NCBI GenBank assembly: GCA_022840285.1
Contig: JALHIE010000030.1
Span: 1 to 48,680, forward strand
Direction: 5' to 3'
Source: Porphyromonadaceae bacterium
Lineage (GTDB): Bacteria; Bacteroidota; Bacteroidia; Bacteroidales; Dysgonomonadaceae
Length of the DNA stretch: 48,680 nt
A model generated the notes under the pieces. That model was not told where the DNA came from. It made no database searches and saw only the letters and a program-made list of their open reading frames with translations. Shown here in pieces: positions 1-9,635 of this stretch. Every line of letters begins with the position of its first letter. Within the stretch, counting starts at the first letter, position 1. Both the position numbers and the translations under genes were made by a program.

Positions 1-665
1 CGCAAAAGAACTGACAATCCCGGCAATGTTGAATGTCTTGCTCGGAGCCATCAGCGTGATGCTGTTCTCTTTTGCCTTTTCCGACACCGTGGCAAAGGGT
101 CGGTGCCTGAACCCGGGCAAGGTCAGGTCGGAATGAATTTCGTCGGAAACAACCAGGATGTTGTTGTCATAACAGATTTCTGCCAGTTGTATCAGTTCAT
201 CTTCATTCCATACTCTTCCTACAGGATTGTGAGGATTGCAGAGGATAAGCATCTTGCAATCGTTTTCGGCGATAATTCCCTTTAATCCTTCAAAATCGAT
301 AGAGTATTTTCCGTTCTCCAAAAGCAAAGGATTGTTTACAACCCGTCTTTCAAGCGCTTCGGGAACAATCCGAAACGGATGCCCGGAACGAAAGTTATTT
401 CATTGCGGTACACCTCATAACTGTGCCTGTTCTTGAGCCAGTGGATGATGGAAAGAAAATACCCGTCGTAAGGAACCGTGTATCCGAAAATACCGTGTCG
501 GGTTCTCTCGATCAGCGCTTCGGTAATTGCCGGAGGGGATAGGAAATCCATGTCGGCCACCCACAGGGGGATAAGGTCGTCGCGCCCGAAAACCGCCTTT
601 AGCTTATTCAGCTTGACGCTTTGTGAGGTCGACCGGTCAATGATTTCGTCGAAATTATATTGCAT
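1..665 (-). pseudogene. patB: PatB/MalY-type C-S lyase (PLP aminotransferase), broken and cut by window edge
   Basis: Fold-type I PLP enzyme of the MalY/PatB cystathionine beta-lyase family; it would split cysteine-S conjugates to thiol, pyruvate and ammonia in the cytoplasm. From the ATG at 665 the frame reads a typical N-terminus (YNFDEIIDR, then PLWVADMDF, then GIFGYTVPYDGY, then ITFVPGI) and then shifts near 378-382. From there to base 1 another frame carries the family's central part: PFRIVPEALERRVVNNP, CNPHNPVGRVW, SDEIHSDL and the PLP-lysine motif APSKTFNIAG. About 25 residues usually found between VPGI and PFR (the segment with GDKV and QPPVY) are missing, so a deletion of roughly 79 nt explains both the gap and the shift. 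Initiation in frame 1 gives only 109 residues. The 3' end lies outside the window. The start codon is one base from the stop of the DUF3316 gene, so the two are co-transcribed. The family is certain; a real mutation and an assembly error are equally possible. Confidence 0.85.
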
Positions 666-666
666 A

Positions 667-1512
667 TCAGTAATAACTGCTTTTTAAGAGCTTGCTGTTT
701 TTGGATTTCAACCCGCCAAAATTAAGTGACTCTACGGCTAACCCGACCATAAACTGGTGTGAAACAATGGTGGTGACAATGTCGTTAACGTCGGTTCTGT
801 AAAAATCACCCAGGTATCCGGTACGGATGGTCAGGTTGTTGAAAGGAATATCAACGGTGAAGTAGTTGCGTAGCGCCAGCTGGTTCTGGAACGATGCAAC
901 CCTTATTGTGCCCTTTCCGTTTCCCAGGGAGAAGATCTCGTAGTAGGATTGTCCGTAAGCGGGGGAGAAGAACATGCCCAGAAACGGTGTGCTTGCCTGC
1001 CAGCGAAAAGTGAGTCTTCGCCAGTTATAGGTTGCCATTGCCGAGAGATCAAGGTTCACGGAAGCTTTCAGTGAACCCGGATTGTTGGAATTTCTCACGT
1101 TGTAGATGCCCCCCAGTGAAGCATCCCCTCCACCGCCTCCGAGAAAGCTGAACTTTTCGTTCTTGAAAAAGGGATAGAGTGCGTTTACGTTGTAGGAAAC
1201 CTCCCCGGCATATTCAGATGCGGACGCAGAAGGGTTTTTGGTAAACGCCAGCTGTATTTGAAACTGCTGCTGTAGCAGTAATTTTTCGTTGAAGTGACTG
1301 GTTGGGCTGATGCGGTCGTGCAACAGCGACATGGTCAACCCGCTATACTCTAAAGGAGATAAGTAGGTGTCGGTCAGAAAAGCTTTGCCCACCCCCAGAA
1401 GCGTGCCTTGATTGGTGGATTTCATTGCCCTCTCCTGAGCGAAAAGAGAAATTGAACAAATCGTTAAAAATAAAGTAACCGTTATCTTAATCTTATCGGG
1501 GAACCTTTTCAT
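667..1512 (-). CDS. DUF3316-like exported protein
   Basis: 281 residues with a signal peptide (hydrophobic stretch about residues 9-24, ending LFAQ) and no other membrane helix. The conserved-looking N-terminal motif GKAFLTDTYLSPLEYSG, followed by alternating polar/hydrophobic strands, resembles the DUF3316 family of Bacteroidetes, whose members look like outer-membrane beta-barrels or periplasmic beta-proteins. A run of five glycines (GGGGG near residue 125) is unusual. Function is unknown. It is the first gene before the broken patB-like gene (1 nt gap). A TACTTTTG box (minus strand, 1541-1548) about 30 nt upstream of the start could be its promoter. The family call rests on remembered motif similarity. 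Confidence 0.6.
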   Translation of the reverse strand: MKRFPDKIKITVTLFLTICSISLFAQERAMKSTNQGTLLGVGKAFLTDTYLSPLEYSGLTMSLLHDRISPTSHFNEKLLLQQQFQIQLAFTKNPSASASEYAGEVSYNVNALYPFFKNEKFSFLGGGGGDASLGGIYNVRNSNNPGSLKASVNLDLSAMATYNWRRLTFRWQASTPFLGMFFSPAYGQSYYEIFSLGNGKGTIRVASFQNQLALRNYFTVDIPFNNLTIRTGYLGDFYRTDVNDIVTTIVSHQFMVGLAVESLNFGGLKSKNSKLLKSSYY

Positions 1513-1540
1513 TCTTGCTTAAAATTCGATATTCGACTTA

Positions 1541-1548
1541 CAAAAGTA
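1541..1548 (-). promoter_or_regulatory. Possible -7 box for the DUF3316 gene
   Basis: TACTTTTG on the minus strand fits the Bacteroidetes TAnnTTTG -7 consensus and lies about 30 nt before the start codon. No good -33 TTTG is visible at the expected spacing. Confidence 0.35.
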
Positions 1549-1649
1549 AGAAAATATTTAAATAAAAGCCGTTGCCCCTGTCTAAAAGTCAGAAAACAGT
1601 CTCTCCGATTATTTATTTTCTTAACGATTTGTCCAATTCAACAGGCCGT

Positions 1650-4376
1650 TTATCGGTTAGACAGCGTATAGTTGCCTGATCCCAATTCTATTTCAACTCC
1701 CGAATCGGTTTCCTTAAAGCTTTTTACACCTGCCTGAACGGGTTTTACGATCTGTAGTTCTTTAGGTAATCTTACCACTGCGGAAGTGTTTCCCGGAATA
1801 GTGATGTTCCAGTTAAACGACCCGTTTTCTTTTGTCCATTCGCTCTTTATTTCTCCGTAAACCGATTTGTATGAGGCTTTTACGTGAGAAAGCCCTTTGG
1901 GGAACTTGGGCTCCATCCACAGTTTTTTGTAAGCCACACTCCCGGGGTGGTTTTTAATTCCGGCCAAATCTTCGTAATACCAGATGATGAGATCTCCGAG
2001 CAACATGACGTGATTGGCGGAGTTCATCGCCGGATCAGCCGTATCCCCGTTCCAGAGTTCCCAGATGGTGGTAGCGCCTTTTTTTATCATGTACCCCCAA
2101 CTCGGGTAGGTCTCATTAGTCGCAATTTTATAGGCCAGATCCACGTTTCCGTACTGTGTAAGTCCACGCATCAACTGCTGTATCCCCAGCACACCGGTAC
2201 TGACGTGTCCGTCAAAATCGACTTCCGTTTTTTGGACGATATTTTCAAACACTTGCTGTTCCTTTCCTTCAGGAACCAGGCCCAGCTGGAGGGAAAGGAT
2301 GTTTGCCGTTACCGTGTTGTTGTCGTATTTTGCCGAGTCAGCGTTGAAGAACGTTGCATTGTAAGCCTCTTTTATCCGGCTTGCCAATTCTTTAAATCCC
2401 TGGATATCCTGTTGATTCCCGGTCAATTGGGCAAACTCAACCATCAGGTTGAGCAGGCTGTAATACATGGTCGTACTCAGAACCGCCCCTGCCGTCTTGC
2501 GCGAAGGATCCTGCGAGTGGATCAACTCCTGTTTTTCGGGAGGCATGCACCAGTCGCCGTAGGTATCTTTCGTGAGGATGAAATCCTGCATGGATACCTG
2601 CTGGATACGCTCCAGGTATCGTTTCATGGAAGGATAATGTTTTCGGATGGGTTCCCTGTCGCCGTATTGATGGTAAAGCATCTTCGCTGCGTAAAAATAA
2701 GCTGCCGGCCAGGTCACATCGTCGTTGTAAATGGTCCAGTAACGGGGTGAGACGACCGAGATGCTTCCTTCGGGACTTTGAGAATCCTCTATGTCCTGAG
2801 CCCATTTGCTGTACAGCAAGGCGTTATTAAAAACAAAGGCTTCGCCGAAGCATCCGGTTGCCCGGTCGCCCAGCCACCCCTGGCGTTCATCGCGCTGCGG
2901 ACAGTCGGTGGGCATCCCGCGGTAGTTCCCTCGAATTCCCCAATAGGCGTTTTTGAAAGTCTGGTTGATGATGTCGTTGGATGTTTCAAACTGTCCGGTG
3001 GTCTCCATGTTGTCGTACACTACTTTTCCGGTAAAGCTGGATAATTCGGGCTGTTCATCCAGTCCGGATATTTCGACGAAACGGAATCCGTGATAAACAA
3101 ACGACGGTTCCCAGCTGAACGGCCCGTCTTTCGCGGGAGTATAAATATCCGTTACCTTTGCCGAGCGAATGTTTGCCAGGTAAATGGTGCTGTCCGGATT
3201 CAATATTTCAGCAAAACGCATCGTTACGGGTTGGTCCTTTTTCCCGTTCAACTTGTTTATCTTCAGCCACCCAACCATGTTTTGTCCCATGTCGAGGATA
3301 AATTTTCCGTCTGCAAGCCTGGAGATCCGGACCGGTTTTATTTCTTCCATCACCCGGATGTTCGGGTTGGGTTGAGCCGTGAGTTTGCCTTCGGGGGTGG
3401 CCATTGTGTGCGCTTGTTGCCACGAGGCATCATCGTAGCCGCCAGTTTCCCATCCGGCAAGCTCGAGGCGTGCATCGTACTCTTCTCCGTCAAACTCATT
3501 GTTAGCGACGATGGGCCCTCTTGAAGTGACTTTCCAGGATTCATCACTTGGTATCACCTCCCTGGAACCGTCGGAATATTCTATTTCGAGCTGAGCCAGC
3601 ATACGGGGCAATCCGAACATCAGGCTGCGCGATTCCCTCATCCCGAAGTACCTGCCGTTACCCAGTTTAACTGCCAGAATGTTGGAGCCTTTCCGCAAGA
3701 GCGGGGTTACGTCATACGTATTGTAATAAACCCGGTTGGGGTACCACGAAACCGTTGGGGCAAAGACATCATCCGAGATCCGTTTTCCGTTCAGGTAAGC
3801 TTCATAGGCTCCGAGGCCCGCAATATAAAGAACGCCTCGCTGAATTTTACTGCTTTTCGCGTCGAATGGTTTTCTCAGGTAACGTGCGGCCAGGCGTGTG
3901 TTGTTCTTATCCGTCTCGTTGGGATTGGAAAGTGCATCCTCTCCAATCCATTTTGCCTGCCACTCCGAATCATTCAATAATGCCATCGACCAACGATTGA
4001 CTTGGCTCCAGTTACTGTTGCCTTGATTGGTGCCCACTTTCACGCGCCAGAAATAGAGGCCTCTCGACGAGAGGGGTTGCCCCCCGTAAGAAATAAGTAC
4101 CGACTCGTCGCTGTTGACGATTCCTGAATCCCATAACAGATTGACTCCCTTTTTCAGGTCTTCTTCCGACGGGGCAACCTGAATCTGATACGACTGTTGG
4201 ATAAGACCGGGTGACTTGGACGTAATCTGCCACGAAAACCGTGGGGTCAACGCGCTCAATCCTTCCGGGTTTTCCTGCATTTCAACTTTCAGGGAAGCAA
4301 TGTTTAGCTTTCCTTCTTTACATCCGGCCAACAGGACGGAAAGTAAAATTACGGTGAATAAAAGGGTGTGTCTCAT
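1650..4376 (-). CDS. GH78 alpha-L-rhamnosidase lipoprotein
   Basis: Inverting exo-glycosidase that removes terminal alpha-L-rhamnose. It has 908 residues and a lipoprotein signal (LLAGC, Cys19), so it is probably anchored in the periplasm or at the surface. Order: N-terminal beta-sandwich beginning with NPEGLSALTPRFSW (about 35-130), further beta domains (about 135-450), (alpha/alpha)6 catalytic barrel (about 460-810), C-terminal beta domain. The long motif DCPQRDERQGWLGD supplies Asp491, the likely general acid Glu497, Trp501 and Asp504. GATTIWELW supplies the likely base Glu773, and His789 follows in NSANHVM. This is the only protein here with the canonical RDER spacing known from Streptomyces SaRha78A. 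It is the last gene of the five-gene glycosidase operon, 26 nt after the double GH78. The family is secure; the substrate aglycone cannot be read. Confidence 0.93.
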   Translation of the reverse strand: MRHTLLFTVILLSVLLAGCKEGKLNIASLKVEMQENPEGLSALTPRFSWQITSKSPGLIQQSYQIQVAPSEEDLKKGVNLLWDSGIVNSDESVLISYGGQPLSSRGLYFWRVKVGTNQGNSNWSQVNRWSMALLNDSEWQAKWIGEDALSNPNETDKNNTRLAARYLRKPFDAKSSKIQRGVLYIAGLGAYEAYLNGKRISDDVFAPTVSWYPNRVYYNTYDVTPLLRKGSNILAVKLGNGRYFGMRESRSLMFGLPRMLAQLEIEYSDGSREVIPSDESWKVTSRGPIVANNEFDGEEYDARLELAGWETGGYDDASWQQAHTMATPEGKLTAQPNPNIRVMEEIKPVRISRLADGKFILDMGQNMVGWLKINKLNGKKDQPVTMRFAEILNPDSTIYLANIRSAKVTDIYTPAKDGPFSWEPSFVYHGFRFVEISGLDEQPELSSFTGKVVYDNMETTGQFETSNDIINQTFKNAYWGIRGNYRGMPTDCPQRDERQGWLGDRATGCFGEAFVFNNALLYSKWAQDIEDSQSPEGSISVVSPRYWTIYNDDVTWPAAYFYAAKMLYHQYGDREPIRKHYPSMKRYLERIQQVSMQDFILTKDTYGDWCMPPEKQELIHSQDPSRKTAGAVLSTTMYYSLLNLMVEFAQLTGNQQDIQGFKELASRIKEAYNATFFNADSAKYDNNTVTANILSLQLGLVPEGKEQQVFENIVQKTEVDFDGHVSTGVLGIQQLMRGLTQYGNVDLAYKIATNETYPSWGYMIKKGATTIWELWNGDTADPAMNSANHVMLLGDLIIWYYEDLAGIKNHPGSVAYKKLWMEPKFPKGLSHVKASYKSVYGEIKSEWTKENGSFNWNITIPGNTSAVVRLPKELQIVKPVQAGVKSFKETDSGVEIELGSGNYTLSNR

Positions 4377-4402
4377 AAGAAAAATTAGTTCTATATATGT
4401 TA

Positions 4403-7400
4403 TTAGTTCTCAAAGATATAGTTTCCAGAAAGAATTTCAAACAGTACGTATCCGTTTTTTTTGCCCGCCTCTTTTGCAAGGCCGGAGCTCTCACGTACTT
4501 TCCTGTCGGATTCATCGGGAAAATAAACGGTTGCCGTGCAATTGGGAGGAACGGTAACGGAGAACGTAGTTTTACCGTTTTCTTTTTTCCAATGGGATTG
4601 AATCATCCCGGCAGGAGAGTTAAAGCCCGCTTTTGCCCATGAAACATGCTTTTCCGCAAATTTCGGAACGCGGAGATCGAACTTTCTGAATCCGGGGGAA
4701 TTGTCCTTTCTCCGGATACCCGCCACACCGTCTATGTACCATGCGCCGGGATAGAGGTAGGAGCTATGTAGCAGTGAATGCCCCGGCAGGTCTTTCTCCC
4801 ACATTTCCCAGATGGTGGTAGCGCCGCTTTCGCGCATGAGTCCCCAGCCGGGGTAGGAAGTTTGCGATGTCATGGAGTATATCAGGTCGTCGCGGCTTTC
4901 TTCGCGCAATACCTTGAAAAGCATCGCACCGCCGGTAATTCCCACATCGATGTGACCGTTGCGGTTGACGAGAATTTCTTTTTCGAGCCGTTGCATCACC
5001 AACGGACGGAGTGCTGCCGGCATTATATCTCCGTATAATGCAGCAGAAAGGCTCCGCATGGTTTTATCGGAATAGTTGTGATCATCGGCATGAAAATATT
5101 TGTCGTGAAGGGCTTTGCCCGATATTTCGGCCTGGAGCTTCCATTTTTGCGCTTCAGCAGTTTTTCCGATAGTTTCGGCCACCTTTGCACCGGTTTTTAA
5201 ATTGTAAATCCAGTAACAATTATTGAAAAACAGGTTTTCATCGGAATAGTTGTTCATTCCTTGCGCTGTTGCACCCGGCCAAAGCCAGTCGCCCAGAAAA
5301 TCCCATTTTCCACCGTACCGTTTGAGCAAATTGTTTTCAACGTGGGTATCCAAAAAAGCAAGCCAGCCTTTTATCATCTCAAAATTTTCCTCAAGTACGC
5401 GCAGGTCACCCTGGTATTGATACATAAACCAGGGCAGGGTAACCACAATTCCGCCCCAGGCGGGTCCACCCCCGCCGTGGTAGGTGGGTGCCGTTTGGGG
5501 CAAAACACCCCCACCGAGCTTTCTGCCGCTTCCTTCCTGTTTGCGTGCCCAGTCCGGGTCGTTCATATTTCCGACCATCGGTTCGGTTCCCTGCACGTCC
5601 CGCCAATCTTCAAGCCATTTGGTGTAGAATGCACCCAGCTGATAATTAAGCATTCCGGTTTCGGATGTGGCGTGTGCGTCACCGCCGTAACCAAATCGTT
5701 CGCGTTGCGGACAGTCAACGACATACCCGCCGAGAGAGAGGTTCTCGAATGTCCAGTTCACGGTATTGTATATCCAGTTCTGTAACGTATCTGAACATTC
5801 AAAGGAGGCGGCATCCGCATAGTTGGTACGAATCATCCAACCTTTTATCTCTTCCTTTTTTGGAGCCGATGTCAGGCCTTTGATGGTGATCCATCTGCCG
5901 GAGCTGTAATTAAACCGGTTCTTGAAGGTTCCTCTCCCGGAAGGGCCGATAACGTATAAGTTATGCAACCCAAAAGTCATTTCGTCCTGCTGACGTTCAG
6001 AAAAGAGAAAACGGATTGTGTCGCCGGGTTTTCCATTAACGTCGATCTGCGTCCATCCCGCAAAATTCACACCCATATCTACCCGGTATGTCCCATCGGG
6101 ACGGCTTTCGATCCCCGCAGGTCTGATTTCTTCGAAGAGTGTATTTGTTTCTACGTGTTGAGCGGACAGCTTCAGTGCCGGTTTGTAGACCGTTGCGCTG
6201 CTCCATGCTTGATCGTTATAGGTTACGAGGTTCCAGTTGTCGATCTCTTTGTTGGCATCCCAGATTTCGCCGCCGTATCCACCAACGCCAAAACCCCAGT
6301 TTCCAATGAGTTTATTGGGGCTGGGGTGCGTTTTCCACGACTCGTCTGTGACGATCCTTGCCAGTTTTCGACCTTTCTTTCCGAAAATGTCGGTTTGAGC
6401 CATCACAAGGGGTGTCCGGGGTTTGTCGGGTGTAGCATAGGGTGCGTAAATGGACCACGATGTTCCCAGCCACAACGCTATGGTATTCTTTCCCTGCATT
6501 AACTGCGGTGTGATGTCGTAGGCGATGTAGCGTGCACGTTGAGTATGGTCGGTTACTGCCGGTGCCAGCACATGATCGCCAATTTTTTGACCGTTTACAT
6601 ACACCTCGTGATAACCTACCGATGCCACAAACAAGCTTGCTCTGGAGGGTTTCTGTTTTAAATCGAATGATTTTCTGAACCACGGATCGGAGATTTTGTT
6701 GGGACCTGCTGAAGGGTTATAGATCTCCGTGGTGCCAATCCACTTTGCTGTCCATTCCGCATCTTCGAACAGTCCGGTGGTGAAAGATGCTGTCTCGCTG
6801 AATGGTGAAAGGTTACCCCTTTGGTCTTTTACCGCTACTTTCCAAAAGTATGCCCGGTCTGATTTCAGCTCTTTTCCTTTATACACGATAAGCTGCATAT
6901 CGTCCGAGGGGATCCATCCCGTATCCCATACGTTTCCCTTGTTTTTATCGAGATCCTGTTTCGTAGAGCTCACCAGAATGCGGTATGCCGTCTGTGCCTG
7001 TCCAAAATCTTGCGGGTTAGTAGCGGTTAACTTCCAGCTGAACCGCGGTTGCCGGACATCCAATCCTGTCGGATCGACCAGGTACTCGGTGGTCAATTCC
7101 GTGGGGTATATAGTCTCTTTCCGGTAATCTTCGGTTTTATTCAGATCGATAAGCCGGTATTTGCTTCTGTTCTCTATCGTTACTTCGTAACCTGCGGGTG
7201 CCTTCAGCCGGTAATGAATTTGATCACCCACTCTTTTCCATTCAAGCCGGATTACCTCTCCCTCCACAGGGATGGAACCGTTGCAATGCTCCAGGTCGAG
7301 ATCGGTAAAGCGAAGAACAATCTTCTTGTCCAGGTAGTCAATCTTGCTGATGCCCAGCACGTCGCGATGCAGTACATGGCCAATATAGGATGCAAATCCG

Positions 7401-9613
7401 TGGTTACAGCTCGCCTGGCTGTGAACATTCTCCCAGAGTGTGCCGGTGCGTTCCGCCATATAGAAGAAATACTCCTCAATCTCGGAAATCAATTGAGATT
7501 GAAGTCCGTACCTGGAAAGAATATCCATACGGAGATAGTTGCCGATAAACGCATTGGCAATGGCCACGTGGGGATAGGTGGTGGCGGTGTCGCGATGTGG
7601 TCCGAATTCACCCGTCAGCTTTTTCCACAATGCGGGATGGCTCTCCGGGGTTGCGATGTTGAAAAAGAAAGCATAATACTGGCAAACCTCGGTGATCTGA
7701 TCGGTTACCTGTAAAACCCCATCCTTTCTTACCGCATTGTCCACAAAAAACTCGCCGTCGAAAGATTGTTTCCGTACCTGACTGCGAATGTGGTCTGACT
7801 TCTTCCGCCACGCTTCATTGTCGTAGAGACGCGCCGCACTCTCTAACGCGGCGCTGTATAGCATGTTGGTGGGATAATTCACATCCTGTACCAGGCTGTT
7901 GGCCTTTGACCATTCCACAAAGATCCAGCTTTCCAGTTTTTCCAGCAACCCGTCCTCGTTTTCGAACTTTTCAAAATATCCCAGCAGATCGGTGATTCTG
8001 CTTTGCAGGTCAGCTACCAGTTGCCTGTCGCCACCTCGCCGGGCATAATCATCGATCTGGATGATAAACCAGAGTGACCAGTTGGGGATAAATACCCCGT
8101 TGTAGTGGTCGGCAGGGTAACACATCGGAATCATGCCCTCCGGGAGGAACTCAAATTTCTCTGGCAATGCATAGTTCTCGTAAAAATTGTGGGCAACTTT
8201 GGAGGATCCGGTAAACTCCTTCTCCATGATTGCCGTGAAATAACTGTCACACAGCCAGCCTGCACGTTCCCTCGAGGGACAATCCATAAAAACATCCAGC
8301 GCGTTTTGCCGGTACGTCTGTTTGGCTGCATCATAGATGCGGTTTAATTTTTCGTTGCTGCTGGAGAAAGCGGCACCGGAGTGTTCGGGGGCAGCGAACT
8401 CCCTCAGGTAGATATCCTCTACCTCGCAGGCACCTTCCGTTACCATGATCTTTAAAAACTTGAAGGTATAGGGTTCGAACGACTCGATGTTGTACTCTCC
8501 CGGTTGAAGCTCGTAGACCACCTGGTTGTTGACGTCGGCCATCCGTTTCTTGCTGATCACATCATCGTCAGTCAACACCTCATCGAAATGAAACCATACT
8601 TTCGTAGGTTCCGTACAGCGAATGACGGCCCCGATGAACCCTGTCTGGTTAACGCCGAAATTGAGGATGGAGAACTCGTTTGTTCTCAGATCAACGGTGG
8701 TGGAGGTGACATAGGGAGTGTTCAGCGGCTCTTTTGTCACCGTCCGTAACTCCTGGATACGTTGCGAGGGTACTACCTCCAGTTCTGTTTCCGGATAGCC
8801 CTTGTACTGTTTACTGATGTTTACCAGCGATCGATCTTTGTAGTATTTATCCGGAATTTGTTTGATAAAAGTCCCTTTTGAGTAGAGCTGTACCGGATTT
8901 AGCAGGGTATAGCCCGGCTGGTCCACTCCGCGCGGGAGGAGGTTTACTTTCGGCAAGGATATCAGTTTGACCTCTTCAGGAATCCGGGTTTTGTCTGAGC
9001 GCCATTGGTCGTATCCCTCCTCTAACCGGTAATATTCGGTAAAAGGACGTTGGAAGCTGTAGCGCTCCACTTTCTGCAACCGTTCCCTGATCTCAAATGC
9101 TTCAAAATGGTCGTTGTCGCCGGTATGCAGCACTACTCTGCCATCCACCGCTGCCTCCGCCTGTAGGAAAGAGGGCTGGTCGGTGGTGTAATAGGTGTTC
9201 ACGTTGTAACCGGCGACCTCGATCGCCACAATATTTTCTCCCTCTTTCACATGCCCTGAAAGGTCGTACCGGTCTACCCGGAAATAGCCATGCCCGGCCC
9301 GGGCCGGGCCCGACCCCACAAACTCACCGTTGAGGAAGAGCCGGTAAACGGTAGAGGCGGCAACCCGCAGGATAGTCTCCGATTGCGGGTCGGAATGGAA
9401 GACACCCCGAAATCCCAGGGTGAGGTTCATCTCTTTTTCGCGGCTTTCAGCCCAGACGGGAAGAGCTTTATTCATCAAGTGATCCGGTTCCGCTCGCTTT
9501 GTATTGCTTACAGCACAACCTCCCAACAAGAGGGTGAACAAGAGGAAGTGAAGAAGCCCAATGGTGCGGTGATTGCCTGTAACGGACGATCCTGTCTTTT
9601 CTTTTTTGTCCAT
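4403..9613 (-). CDS. Double-module GH78-GH78 lipoprotein
   Basis: 1736 residues with two complete GH78-like enzymes in one chain behind one lipoprotein signal (LLLGGC, Cys33). Module 1 (about 45-820) has an N-terminal beta domain with YRLFLNGEFVGSGPAR, then DCPSRERAGWLCD (Asp444, Glu449, Asp456) and TLWEN (Glu727) in an (alpha/alpha)6 barrel. Module 2 (about 836-1736) starts with TTEYLVDPTGLDVRQPRFSW, as free-standing GH78 enzymes do right after their signal peptide. It carries DCPQRERFGYGGD (Asp1300, Glu1305, Asp1312) and GATTIWEMW (Glu1603). Both use the short RER spacing seen in Bacillus RhaB. The linker between modules is only about 15 residues. Such a protein may cut two rhamnose linkages in one place. 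A deletion that removed a stop codon and a signal peptide between two tandem genes is an alternative origin, given other deletions in this window. Second-to-last gene of the operon. Confidence 0.88.
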   Translation of the reverse strand: MDKKEKTGSSVTGNHRTIGLLHFLLFTLLLGGCAVSNTKRAEPDHLMNKALPVWAESREKEMNLTLGFRGVFHSDPQSETILRVAASTVYRLFLNGEFVGSGPARAGHGYFRVDRYDLSGHVKEGENIVAIEVAGYNVNTYYTTDQPSFLQAEAAVDGRVVLHTGDNDHFEAFEIRERLQKVERYSFQRPFTEYYRLEEGYDQWRSDKTRIPEEVKLISLPKVNLLPRGVDQPGYTLLNPVQLYSKGTFIKQIPDKYYKDRSLVNISKQYKGYPETELEVVPSQRIQELRTVTKEPLNTPYVTSTTVDLRTNEFSILNFGVNQTGFIGAVIRCTEPTKVWFHFDEVLTDDDVISKKRMADVNNQVVYELQPGEYNIESFEPYTFKFLKIMVTEGACEVEDIYLREFAAPEHSGAAFSSSNEKLNRIYDAAKQTYRQNALDVFMDCPSRERAGWLCDSYFTAIMEKEFTGSSKVAHNFYENYALPEKFEFLPEGMIPMCYPADHYNGVFIPNWSLWFIIQIDDYARRGGDRQLVADLQSRITDLLGYFEKFENEDGLLEKLESWIFVEWSKANSLVQDVNYPTNMLYSAALESAARLYDNEAWRKKSDHIRSQVRKQSFDGEFFVDNAVRKDGVLQVTDQITEVCQYYAFFFNIATPESHPALWKKLTGEFGPHRDTATTYPHVAIANAFIGNYLRMDILSRYGLQSQLISEIEEYFFYMAERTGTLWENVHSQASCNHGFASYIGHVLHRDVLGISKIDYLDKKIVLRFTDLDLEHCNGSIPVEGEVIRLEWKRVGDQIHYRLKAPAGYEVTIENRSKYRLIDLNKTEDYRKETIYPTELTTEYLVDPTGLDVRQPRFSWKLTATNPQDFGQAQTAYRILVSSTKQDLDKNKGNVWDTGWIPSDDMQLIVYKGKELKSDRAYFWKVAVKDQRGNLSPFSETASFTTGLFEDAEWTAKWIGTTEIYNPSAGPNKISDPWFRKSFDLKQKPSRASLFVASVGYHEVYVNGQKIGDHVLAPAVTDHTQRARYIAYDITPQLMQGKNTIALWLGTSWSIYAPYATPDKPRTPLVMAQTDIFGKKGRKLARIVTDESWKTHPSPNKLIGNWGFGVGGYGGEIWDANKEIDNWNLVTYNDQAWSSATVYKPALKLSAQHVETNTLFEEIRPAGIESRPDGTYRVDMGVNFAGWTQIDVNGKPGDTIRFLFSERQQDEMTFGLHNLYVIGPSGRGTFKNRFNYSSGRWITIKGLTSAPKKEEIKGWMIRTNYADAASFECSDTLQNWIYNTVNWTFENLSLGGYVVDCPQRERFGYGGDAHATSETGMLNYQLGAFYTKWLEDWRDVQGTEPMVGNMNDPDWARKQEGSGRKLGGGVLPQTAPTYHGGGGPAWGGIVVTLPWFMYQYQGDLRVLEENFEMIKGWLAFLDTHVENNLLKRYGGKWDFLGDWLWPGATAQGMNNYSDENLFFNNCYWIYNLKTGAKVAETIGKTAEAQKWKLQAEISGKALHDKYFHADDHNYSDKTMRSLSAALYGDIMPAALRPLVMQRLEKEILVNRNGHIDVGITGGAMLFKVLREESRDDLIYSMTSQTSYPGWGLMRESGATTIWEMWEKDLPGHSLLHSSYLYPGAWYIDGVAGIRRKDNSPGFRKFDLRVPKFAEKHVSWAKAGFNSPAGMIQSHWKKENGKTTFSVTVPPNCTATVYFPDESDRKVRESSGLAKEAGKKNGYVLFEILSGNYIFEN

Positions 9614-9635
9614 AATATTGCTATTGGTTTGTAAC

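Noticed and set aside
1884..2750. Long plus-strand open frame (288 codons) inside the GH78 gene
   Set aside because: It lies fully antisense to a clear GH78 coding frame, has no start signals and no protein-like motif; a GC-driven shadow.
9290..9315. GC-only palindromic stretch (GGCCCGGGCC type)
   Set aside because: It codes for the conserved GSGPARAGHG segment of the GH78 N-terminal domain, so coding constraint explains it.
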